Assembly (NCBI GenBank): GCA_009843725.1
Contig: VYCX01000396.1
Coordinates: 1-7,154, forward strand
Length of the DNA: 7,154 nucleotides
Origin: Boseongicola sp. SB0675_bin_26
Lineage (GTDB): Bacteria; Pseudomonadota; Alphaproteobacteria; Rhodobacterales; Rhodobacteraceae
Direction: 5' to 3'
Position numbers and translations under genes: made by a program. Under the pieces are notes generated by a model. The model was not told where the DNA came from. It saw only the letters and a program-made list of their open reading frames with translations, and made no database searches. Position 1 is the stretch's first letter. Every line of letters starts with the position of its first letter. Shown here piece by piece: positions 1-6,635 of the stretch.

Positions 1-27
1 CCAGATTCAACGGGCGGCGATGCAATC

Positions 28-57
28 TTGGATTTGGTGAGCTATCCGGGCTAGACT
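28..57 (+). promoter_or_regulatory. Putative sigma70-type promoter of the lptFGD-surA-pdxA-rsmA operon
   Basis: A -35-like TTGGAT (28-33) and a -10-like TAGACT (52-57) are separated by 18 nt, close to the housekeeping sigma70 arrangement; each box matches four of six consensus bases. Transcription would start near base 64, just ahead of lptF. This is the only non-coding stretch in the window, so it is the natural place for the operon promoter. A GANTC site (GACTC, 54-58) overlaps the -10 box and another (GATTC) lies at 4-8. The call rests on two short boxes and their position; a promoter further left, outside the window, is equally possible. Confidence 0.4.
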
Positions 58-71
58 CCGAACGGACCGCG

Positions 72-1208
72 ATGGACCTCATGCTGAGACGATTTGACAG
101 ATACCTGCTTGCCCAGTTGCTGATGCTCTTCGGCTTCTTCGCACTTGTGCTCGTGCTGATCTACTGGATCAACCGGGCGGTCGTGCTCTTCGACCAGCTC
201 ATCGCAAACGGCGAGTCGGCCGTGGTCTTCCTTGAGTTCACGGCGCTTTCGCTCCCCAACGTTGTGCGGCTCGTCCTGCCCGTCGCAGCCTTTGCGGCCT
301 CGCTATACGTCACGAACAGGCTGATGTCGGAAAGCGAACTCGTGGTTGTCCAGGCAACCGGGCTCTCGCCCGTACGATTGATCCGACCGGTCTTGATCTT
401 CGGATGCATCGTGTTTGTCATGTCGTCGGTTCTCGCCCACATCCTGGTGCCAGCAAGCCAGGCCCGCCTCAGCGAACGGAGCGCCGAGATTGCCGAAAAC
501 ATGACTGCCCGGCTCCTGCGCGAGGGACAGTTCCTGCACCCTGCCGCCGGAATCACCTTCTATATCCGCGAAATCTCCAGCATAGGAGCGCTTCAGGACG
601 TCTTCCTTTCCGACGCGCGCAACCCTGACCGCCCGGTCGCCTATTCAGCCCGCGAGGCCCTGCTGATCCGCGGCGAGCAAGCGCCCAGCCTGGTCATGAT
701 CGACGGCATGGCGCAGAGCTATGGTGTCGGCAGCAAGCGGCTGTCGGTCACCCGCTTCGACGACTTCACCTTTGATCTCTCAGATCTGGTCGAAAGCGGC
801 GCCTTGACACAACGCAGTCCCCGAGAGCTTCCCACGCCCGCGCTGCTTGACGCGGGCGACGACGTGCAGGCCCTGACGGGAGCGACCCATTCGACCCTTG
901 TCGCGGAAGCGCATGAACGATTCAGCGACGCATTGAACGGGCTGGTCGCACCGCTCCTTGCCTTCTCCGCGCTGATGGTGGGCGGGTTTTCCCGATTCGG
1001 TGTCTGGCGACAAAGCATCGGAACGGTCATCGGGTTGATCCTGATTCAGCTGATAACGCAAATGGGCCAAGGAACCGTTCGAACCGACGCGGCCAACTGG
1101 CCTCTTGCCTATACGGGACCCCTTGTGGGGTTGCTCGCGGCATTCGGGCTTCTCTACATCGCGGCGCGGCCAGGAATTCTGGCGCGCGCAAGGCAGGCTG
1201 CACGATGA
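72..1208 (+). CDS. lptF: LPS export ABC transporter permease LptF
   Basis: LptF is one of two inner-membrane permease subunits of the LptB2FG transporter, which extracts LPS from the outer leaflet of the inner membrane and passes it to LptC and the periplasmic bridge. The 378-residue protein has the YjgP/YjgQ family plan: three N-terminal membrane helices (about 12-34, 52-80, 102-125), a periplasmic beta-jellyroll (about 130-285), then three C-terminal helices (about 288-305, 314-332, 345-365). The SESEL motif (86-90) after helix 2 corresponds to the cytoplasmic coupling region that contacts LptB. It is first in the operon and its TGA overlaps the lptG start. The start is uncertain: ATG at 72 gives MDLMLRRFDRY, while ATG at 81 gives MLRRFDRY, which fits the family N-terminus better. 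Neither has a strong ribosome binding site. LptF rather than LptG is assigned from the sequence style and from its first place in the pair. Confidence 0.93.
   Translation: MDLMLRRFDRYLLAQLLMLFGFFALVLVLIYWINRAVVLFDQLIANGESAVVFLEFTALSLPNVVRLVLPVAAFAASLYVTNRLMSESELVVVQATGLSPVRLIRPVLIFGCIVFVMSSVLAHILVPASQARLSERSAEIAENMTARLLREGQFLHPAAGITFYIREISSIGALQDVFLSDARNPDRPVAYSAREALLIRGEQAPSLVMIDGMAQSYGVGSKRLSVTRFDDFTFDLSDLVESGALTQRSPRELPTPALLDAGDDVQALTGATHSTLVAEAHERFSDALNGLVAPLLAFSALMVGGFSRFGVWRQSIGTVIGLILIQLITQMGQGTVRTDAANWPLAYTGPLVGLLAAFGLLYIAARPGILARARQAAR
1190..1197 (+). promoter_or_regulatory. Ribosome binding site for lptG
   Basis: The purine-rich AAGGCAGG lies inside the last codons of lptF and ends 7 nt before the lptG ATG at 1205. 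Together with the ATGA stop/start overlap it supports this start and translation coupled to lptF. Confidence 0.45.
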
Positions 1209-2305
1209 CGCTACACCTCTATTTTGCGCGCAAGTTCCTGAAGAACTTCCTTTACGTCTTCCTCATCCTTTTCGCGATTCTGACACTTACCGCCCTCGTC
1301 GAACAGATCCGGCGGTTCGGCGGCTTTGACGATGCCGGCTTTGGCACGCTGCTCGTTCTCGCGTTCCTGGGCGTGCCCGAAGACCTCTACAAAATTCTTC
1401 CGCTCATCATGATCCTGGCGACTGTCAGCATGGTTCTCGGGCTTGCCCGGTCTTCGGAACTCGTGGTCACCCGCGCCGCTGGGCGTCCGGCGCTCGAGAG
1501 CCTGATTGCGCCGGTCCTGCTGGCTTTCCTTATCGGCGTCTTCGCCGTGGCCGCCATGAACCCGATCGTGGCCGCGACCCAGAGACAGCATGAAGCCCAA
1601 GTGGCTCGTCTTTCCGGCGCGTCGTCGACTCTCTCGGTCACGGGGGACGGATTCTGGCTTCGCCAGGGTTCGCGCGAAGGGCAGACGGTGATTCGCGCGA
1701 GCAGCTCGAACCTTGACGGCACAAGCCTGTTCGACGTCACGTTTCTCGGCTACGCACCCGACAGCAGACCGACATACCGCATCGAAGCGGAGCGCGCGCT
1801 GCTCGTCCCCGGCGCGTGGCGGATTTCCGGTGCGAAGGAATGGCGATTTGATACCGGAGCGCCCATTCCGGAAGTCGAAAGCGTCGAGATGCAGGAGATG
1901 GTCCTCGCATCGAACTTGACGCGTGACCAGATTCTCGACAGCTTCGGCACGCCAAGCGCCATTCCGATCTGGGAGTTGCCTGCCTTCATCGCCCGGCTGG
2001 ACGCGGCTGGCTTCTCGGCCCGAAATCACCGAACGTTCTTCCATATGGAACTTGCGTTGCCGCTGCTCCTGACCGCAATGGTACTCGTCGGCGCCGGCTT
2101 CACGATGCGCCATACGCGAATGGGGCGCACGGGGCTAATGGTCATGACGGCGCTCGGTCTGGGGTTTCTTTTCTATTTCATCAGGAACTTTGTCGCGGTG
2201 CTCGGAGAGAATGGCCAGATCCCGGTCATCATGGCCGCATGGCTTCCACCCATCGCGATACTGCTGCTGCCGCTTGCACTGCTCCTGCACCTGGAGGATG
2301 GATGA
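1205..2305 (+). CDS. lptG: LPS export ABC transporter permease LptG
   Basis: LptG is the second permease subunit of LptB2FG and pairs with LptF to form the LPS-binding cavity. The 366-residue protein has the same six-helix plus jellyroll plan: helices at about 12-32, 46-80 and 98-120, a periplasmic jellyroll at about 125-270, and helices at about 280-300, 308-328 and 338-362. The RSSEL motif (82-86) matches the LptB coupling region, and FWLRQ (150-154) opens the jellyroll as is usual in LptG. The C-terminal block from about residue 275, with FFHMELALP followed by the cytoplasmic RHTRMGRTG stretch, is also typical. The start forms an ATGA overlap with the lptF stop, and the end forms another with lptD. 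The LptB ATPase is not in this window, as is usual for this family, where lptB sits elsewhere with lptA and lptC. Confidence 0.94.
   Translation: MTLHLYFARKFLKNFLYVFLILFAILTLTALVEQIRRFGGFDDAGFGTLLVLAFLGVPEDLYKILPLIMILATVSMVLGLARSSELVVTRAAGRPALESLIAPVLLAFLIGVFAVAAMNPIVAATQRQHEAQVARLSGASSTLSVTGDGFWLRQGSREGQTVIRASSSNLDGTSLFDVTFLGYAPDSRPTYRIEAERALLVPGAWRISGAKEWRFDTGAPIPEVESVEMQEMVLASNLTRDQILDSFGTPSAIPIWELPAFIARLDAAGFSARNHRTFFHMELALPLLLTAMVLVGAGFTMRHTRMGRTGLMVMTALGLGFLFYFIRNFVAVLGENGQIPVIMAAWLPPIAILLLPLALLLHLEDG
2293..2297 (+). promoter_or_regulatory. Ribosome binding site that fixes the lptD start
   Basis: GGAGG, the best Shine-Dalgarno match seen at any gene start here, ends 4 nt before the ATG at 2302. 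It supports that ATG over the in-frame upstream codon at 2239, which would add 21 residues ahead of the signal peptide. Confidence 0.6.
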
Positions 2306-4419
2306 CGAGGCGTCTCTCAGCATGCCTTGCCGCACTTTTCCTGTGCCTCTGCACCGGCGACCTGCGGGCGCAGGAATTCGCCTCACTCGTAGCAGACTCG
2401 ATTTCCATTGATCCGTCCGGGCGCCTGACGGCATCGGGCAATGTCGAAATTCTCGTCCAGGGCACGCGTCTCACGGCAGCTTCCGTCACCTACCAGAGCG
2501 ATGGCGATCAGCTGACGCTTTCCGGCCCGATCCATGTCACGGACGAAGACGGCACGGTCTTTCTGGCCGATCACGCCGATCTCGACCGGCGCCTGCGTGA
2601 CGGAGTGCTTGTATCCGCGAGGATGGTGCTGGAGCGGCACTTTCAGATCGCAGCAGATCGCATTGCACGCACAAGCAATCGCTATACGCGGCTCGACAGG
2701 GTTGTCGCCTCGTCCTGCGAAGTTTGCGCTGCCAACCCCGTGCCGCTCTGGGAGATCCGTTCCTCAAGCGTCGTGCACGATGATGTCGAACACCAGCTCT
2801 ACTTCACGAATGCCCGGCTCCGCTTCTCGGGCGTGCCGATCCTTTACGTGCCACGGCTCCGTCTTCCCGACCCCAGCCTTGACCGTGCCGACGGCTTCCT
2901 CATTCCGCAGCTCAAGGCCACGTCTGATCTCGGAACCGGCGTCAAGCTTCCTTACTTCCTTGCATTCGGGAAGCACCGCGACATTACCGTCACTCCCTAT
3001 CTCTCCAGCTCAACAACGACCGTCGAGTTTCGATACCGTCAAGAACTGGAACGCGGGCACATCGAGGCAACTGGCGCAGTCTCCAACGACGACATAGCCG
3101 GGGCACGCAACTATCTCCTTGGCAACGCCAGCCATCTCCTGCCGCGCGGCTTCCTGTTCGAGGCGCAGGCGGAGTTCGCATCAGATCCGGGGTACCTGTT
3201 CACCTACGACTATGCCGACCGGGACAGATTGACCAATCAGCTGTCGGTCACGCGAGTGCGGAACAAGGATGTCTTTCGATCCGAAGTCACCGAGTACCGC
3301 ACGCTCCGGGATGCCGAAATCGAAAACCGCGACACGCTGCCAGCCCGCTTCCTCGACATCTACTACGAACGTGAATTGCCGAAGCTTTCCTTTGGCGGAC
3401 GCACGTTTGCCAGCATTTCTTCCAGCTCGCTCATCCGACCGTCGTCGGAAAGCACGGACGAGGGCGTGGGACGGGACGTCAACCGCTTCGGTGCGTCCGT
3501 CGACTGGTCACGTACAAGGACATTTTCGTCCGGACTCGTCGCAAAGGCCGAACTCGGATTGCGCGGAGACGCCTACACGGTCGCGCAGGACAGAAGGCTC
3601 GAAAGCAATCTCGCTCGCCTGGCATCCCGGACCGCATTCGAGCTGCGGTTCCCGATGGGCCGCAGGCATTCCGATGGGCGCCGCGAGTTTCTCGAACCGA
3701 TCTTGAGGATCGACGCGTCCGACACGAACGGGGACGTCGTGCCCAACGAAGACAGCAGGGTGGTCGAAATCGATGAAGCCAACCTCTTTGCCCCCACCCG
3801 ATTTCCCGGCGTCGACAGAAGAGACGACGGCTTCCGCGTAGCTGTCGGCGGCGCCTGGAGCCGCGAGAGTCCTGGGCAGTGGGACATTGACCTTTCTCTG
3901 GGCCGCGTCTTCAACGTTTCTGGCGGTCAGGGATCCGACGGTCCCGCAGACGAATCCGAGTGGCTGGTCTCGGGTCGGCTTGGACTCGGTCGCGACCTCT
4001 CAGTCTATTCGCGATCGCTTGTGGACGGCGGGCTGGACATCACGCTGTCCGAAACGCGCCTTGACTGGTCTGCAAGCCGCCACACGCTTTCATCCAGCTA
4101 TTTCCACGCCATGCCGGATGCTGCCAAGGGTCAGGACAACCGCCTCTCGGAATGGTCCTTTGAGGGCGCCTATGATGTCAGCGACGGCTGGACCGCACGT
4201 GCAGACTGGCGTTATGACTTCGCTGCAGACCGCGTGGCGCGCACCGAACTGGGTTTTGACTATCTGACGGAGTGCGTGCACCTCGCGCTTTCGCTCTCGC
4301 GTCGCTCCGCCAATTCGACTAGTGTCGATTCAACAACCGAAATAGGCTTTCATGTATCTCTTCTGGGAATCGGAAGCCGGGATGAAGGTCGCGCGGGGCG
4401 GCGCATTTGCAGAGGGTAA
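2302..4419 (+). CDS. lptD: LPS assembly outer-membrane protein LptD
   Basis: LptD (Imp/OstA) is the outer-membrane barrel that, with the lipoprotein LptE, inserts LPS into the outer leaflet. The 705-residue product begins with a signal peptide (MTRRL, hydrophobic core about 7-18, likely cleavage after LRA at 21-23). An LptA-like beta-jellyroll follows (about 28-120), with the family pattern of short beta repeats such as LTASGNVEI. The rest is a large barrel domain rich in alternating Arg/Ser/Tyr strands. The block SSCEVCAANPVPLWEIR (137-153) and the following GVPILYVPRLRLPDPS stretch are strongly characteristic of alphaproteobacterial LptD. Mature cysteines are C139, C142, C658 (in YLTEC) and C703 in the tail. 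E. coli LptD instead has two widely spaced N-terminal cysteines and an adjacent C-terminal pair. The start is set by the ATGA overlap with lptG, the upstream GGAGG and the clean signal peptide. Confidence 0.95.
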   Translation: MTRRLSACLAALFLCLCTGDLRAQEFASLVADSISIDPSGRLTASGNVEILVQGTRLTAASVTYQSDGDQLTLSGPIHVTDEDGTVFLADHADLDRRLRDGVLVSARMVLERHFQIAADRIARTSNRYTRLDRVVASSCEVCAANPVPLWEIRSSSVVHDDVEHQLYFTNARLRFSGVPILYVPRLRLPDPSLDRADGFLIPQLKATSDLGTGVKLPYFLAFGKHRDITVTPYLSSSTTTVEFRYRQELERGHIEATGAVSNDDIAGARNYLLGNASHLLPRGFLFEAQAEFASDPGYLFTYDYADRDRLTNQLSVTRVRNKDVFRSEVTEYRTLRDAEIENRDTLPARFLDIYYERELPKLSFGGRTFASISSSSLIRPSSESTDEGVGRDVNRFGASVDWSRTRTFSSGLVAKAELGLRGDAYTVAQDRRLESNLARLASRTAFELRFPMGRRHSDGRREFLEPILRIDASDTNGDVVPNEDSRVVEIDEANLFAPTRFPGVDRRDDGFRVAVGGAWSRESPGQWDIDLSLGRVFNVSGGQGSDGPADESEWLVSGRLGLGRDLSVYSRSLVDGGLDITLSETRLDWSASRHTLSSSYFHAMPDAAKGQDNRLSEWSFEGAYDVSDGWTARADWRYDFAADRVARTELGFDYLTECVHLALSLSRRSANSTSVDSTTEIGFHVSLLGIGSRDEGRAGRRICRG
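4411..4416 (+). promoter_or_regulatory. Ribosome binding site for surA
   Basis: AGAGGG occupies the final codons of lptD. It lies 11 nt before ATG 4428 and 8 nt before an in-frame TTG at 4425. It comes after an in-frame TTG at 4407, so it argues against the longer surA start. Confidence 0.5.
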
Positions 4420-4427
4420 TTGCCTTG

Positions 4428-5633
4428 ATGGGACGTTGGTTGGTTGCAGCTGTTGTCGCGCTTTCCGTGCAACTTCCTGTTTCGGCGGAAGCCCAGGGAC
4501 GCTTCGCGCCGGAACTCCAGGTGGGCGACCGGGTCATCACGCGCTACCAGATTGACCAGCGCGAGCGGTTTCTCGCGCTTCTTGGCGCAAGCGGCGACGT
4601 GCGTCGACGTGCACGAGAGCAGTTGATCAACGAAACCGTGCAACGAATCGCGGCTCAGGACGCCGGCGTCAGCGTCGCTCCTGAACAGGTCGATGCGGGC
4701 ATGGAGGAGTTCGCGGCGCGTGGCAGCCTCCAGGTCGAGGAGGTCATGGCCATCCTCGAGGAATCCGGCATTGAACGAGAGTCCTTCCGAGCGTTCATAG
4801 AGGCCAGCGTTGCGTGGCGCCAGCTTGTCCGCAATCAATTCGGGCCGTCCGTCCGCGCTTCGATTCCCGATCACCAGATTCGGCGCACGCTTGCGACGAC
4901 CGGAACCGAAGGTGGCGTAAGGGTCCTAGTGTCAGAGATCATTCTCCCGGCACGAGACCCGAACACTGCCGTTGCATCACGCGAGCGCGCCGTTCGAATC
5001 ACGGCGCTTCAAGACGAAGACGAGTTCGCCGCAGCCGCCCGAAGGTACTCCATTGCCGCTTCGGCGGACCGGGGCGGCGAAATCGGCTGGGAGGCGCTGG
5101 ACACTCTGCCGGAAGGCATCAGCGACACCGTGGCCGGGCTCGAGGTCGGCGAAATCAGCAGCCCGATGGACTACGAAGGCAACATCGCGATTTTTCTGCT
5201 TCGAGACATTGAACGCGTTCAGGAGGGCACCAAGGAAGCCCTGCTCATCGACTATGCGCTTCTCCGTGTCGAAGGCGGCGCATCCGAAGCTGCGGAAATT
5301 GCGAAGACGGTGGACGATTGCGGTGACCTCTACGGCGTTGCCCGCAACCTGCCCGAAGACCGGCTCATCCGCGAGGTCGTTCCGTCCGCGGCACTGCCCG
5401 CCGACGTGCGCGCGGCCGTCGCCGCCCTTGACGTCAACGAGAGCTCGACCGCACTGATGCGCGACGGCAACGCGGTCCTGCTGATGCTCTGCGAGCGCCG
5501 TCCGGCCTTGAAGAGCAACATCGACTTCGACATTGTCGGCGGGCGGCTTCTGAACCTGCGGCTCAGCAACACTGCGGCCCATTACCTGGCAGAGCTCCGT
5601 GCATCAACGAACGTGATCGACCTTACGAATTGA
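4428..5633 (+). CDS. surA: Periplasmic chaperone / peptidyl-prolyl isomerase SurA
   Basis: SurA escorts unfolded outer-membrane proteins across the periplasm to the BAM complex; LptD is a known client. From ATG 4428 the product is 401 residues with a signal peptide (MGRWLVAAVVALSVQ, likely cleavage after AEA at 20-22). The N-terminal chaperone helices span about 27-160, with the expected opening pattern VGDRVITRYQIDQR (32-45). A parvulin-type domain follows (about 165-262), recognisable from SEIILPA, the RYSIAASADRGGEIGW stretch and the ISSP...IAIFLLRD end. Residues about 273-358 look like a second, degenerate parvulin fold with C298 and C355. The final helix (about 372-395) belongs to the chaperone core. 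At 401 residues it is somewhat shorter than E. coli SurA (428). The gene begins 8 nt after the lptD stop. An in-frame TTG at 4407 would add seven residues but disrupts the signal peptide and lies upstream of the ribosome binding site. Confidence 0.9.
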   Translation: MGRWLVAAVVALSVQLPVSAEAQGRFAPELQVGDRVITRYQIDQRERFLALLGASGDVRRRAREQLINETVQRIAAQDAGVSVAPEQVDAGMEEFAARGSLQVEEVMAILEESGIERESFRAFIEASVAWRQLVRNQFGPSVRASIPDHQIRRTLATTGTEGGVRVLVSEIILPARDPNTAVASRERAVRITALQDEDEFAAAARRYSIAASADRGGEIGWEALDTLPEGISDTVAGLEVGEISSPMDYEGNIAIFLLRDIERVQEGTKEALLIDYALLRVEGGASEAAEIAKTVDDCGDLYGVARNLPEDRLIREVVPSAALPADVRAAVAALDVNESSTALMRDGNAVLLMLCERRPALKSNIDFDIVGGRLLNLRLSNTAAHYLAELRASTNVIDLTN

Positions 5634-5636
5634 CGC

Positions 5637-6635
5637 ATGACCGGATCCGACCTGCTTCCCGTCGCAGTCACCTCCGGCGACCCTTCCGGCATCGGCCCCG
5701 AAATCATCGTTGCGGCATGGGCGACCCTGCGGGACGAACTGCCGTTTTTCATGATCGGTGATCCGAGGCACGTGCCCGCCGGCACCCGAACTGTCGTCAT
5801 TGACGCCCCCGCCGATGCCGCCGCCGCCATGGCGGGCGGACTGCCGGTGCTGCAGCACGCATTCCCGAAGCCGGCCAGGCCAGGTCATCCCGATCCGGAG
5901 AACGCTGCACGAGTTGTCGAGGCCATCCAAAGGGCCGTTGAACTTGTTGGTCAGGGAGCGGCGTCCGCGCTCTGCACTGCGCCGGTCTCAAAACGGGAAC
6001 TCGTGTCTCACGCCGGCTTTGCGTTTCCGGGGCAGACCGAGTTTCTTGCCCATCTAGCCGGAGGCGGGCAACCAGTCATGATGCTTGCCAGCGCCGAATT
6101 GAAGGCCGTGCCCGTCACGACGCACATTCCGATATCGGAAGTTCCCCGCGCCCTGAACGCCGAACTTCTCGAAACGACGATCCGGATCACCGACCGTGCC
6201 CTGCGCGAAGACTTCGGTCTGCCGGAACCGCGACGGATTGCCGTTGCCGGACTCAACCCGCATGCTGGCGAAGACGGTGTCCTGGGAGATGAGGACGCAA
6301 CCGTCATTGCGCCGGTATGCGACCGGCTCCGCGCCGAGGGAATGTCAATTTCCGGACCGCACTCCGCCGACACGATGTTCCATGCGTCGGCCCGAGCAGG
6401 CTATGATGCCGCGATCATGATGTATCACGATCAGGCACTGATACCGATCAAGACGCTGGCCTTCGAAGGTGGCGTCAACGCGACTCTCGGGCTTCCCTTC
6501 GTGCGCACGTCACCGGACCACGGCACCGCCTTCGACATAGCGGGGAGCGGCAAAGCCAGCCCAGCGTCGATGATCGCGGCCCTCCGACTCGCCCGGAAGA
6601 TCGCTGCGTCACGTCTTGCCAACAAATGCAAGTGA
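5637..6635 (+). CDS. pdxA: 4-hydroxythreonine-4-phosphate dehydrogenase PdxA
   Basis: PdxA is a cytoplasmic enzyme that oxidises 4-phosphohydroxy-L-threonine with NAD(P)+; after decarboxylation the product is condensed by PdxJ to pyridoxine phosphate (DXP-dependent vitamin B6 pathway). The 332-residue protein has the family length. It shows the N-terminal GDPSGIGPE (14-22) and the three metal-binding histidines H163 (TTHIP), H209 (NPHAGE) and H264 (YHDQA), matching E. coli H166/H211/H266. K272, N281 and R290 match the phosphate-substrate contacts K274/N283/R292. One difference stands out: the usual GHTEF is GQTEF here, so Q133 replaces the E. coli H136 equivalent, while T134 is kept. The gene starts 3 nt after the surA stop without a clear Shine-Dalgarno sequence, so its translation probably depends on coupling. 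All core motifs are intact, so it should be functional. Confidence 0.96.
   Translation: MTGSDLLPVAVTSGDPSGIGPEIIVAAWATLRDELPFFMIGDPRHVPAGTRTVVIDAPADAAAAMAGGLPVLQHAFPKPARPGHPDPENAARVVEAIQRAVELVGQGAASALCTAPVSKRELVSHAGFAFPGQTEFLAHLAGGGQPVMMLASAELKAVPVTTHIPISEVPRALNAELLETTIRITDRALREDFGLPEPRRIAVAGLNPHAGEDGVLGDEDATVIAPVCDRLRAEGMSISGPHSADTMFHASARAGYDAAIMMYHDQALIPIKTLAFEGGVNATLGLPFVRTSPDHGTAFDIAGSGKASPASMIAALRLARKIAASRLANKCK

Noticed and set aside
1..71. Possible divergent gene (for example pepA) starting to the left of lptF
   Set aside because: No CAT (reverse-strand ATG) occurs in 1-71, and no coding frame there is recognisable, so nothing inside the window supports it.
1118..1131. Hairpin ACCCC-TTGT-GGGGT inside lptF, about 75 nt before lptG
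   Set aside because: A five-base stem within codons of a conserved membrane helix, without a T-run, is not a terminator and can occur by chance in GC-rich coding DNA.
1211..2113. A 300-codon open frame on the - strand opposite lptG
   Set aside because: It lies wholly antisense to a clearly recognised LptG, its translation is rich in Arg/Glu/His with no domain I recognise, and long antisense frames are expected in GC-rich DNA with strong codon bias.
2239..2301. A 21-residue N-terminal extension of LptD
   Set aside because: It would lie inside lptG and bury the signal peptide; GGAGG and the ATGA overlap support the start at 2302.
2534..3097. A 187-codon open frame on the + strand inside lptD
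   Set aside because: It is a shifted frame of the conserved LptD jellyroll and barrel start; the product is low-complexity Ser/Arg/Pro and has no start signal of its own.
4350..4874. A 174-codon open frame on the - strand over the lptD end and surA start
   Set aside because: It is antisense to two recognised genes and to the coupling region between them, with no ribosome binding site or recognisable domain.
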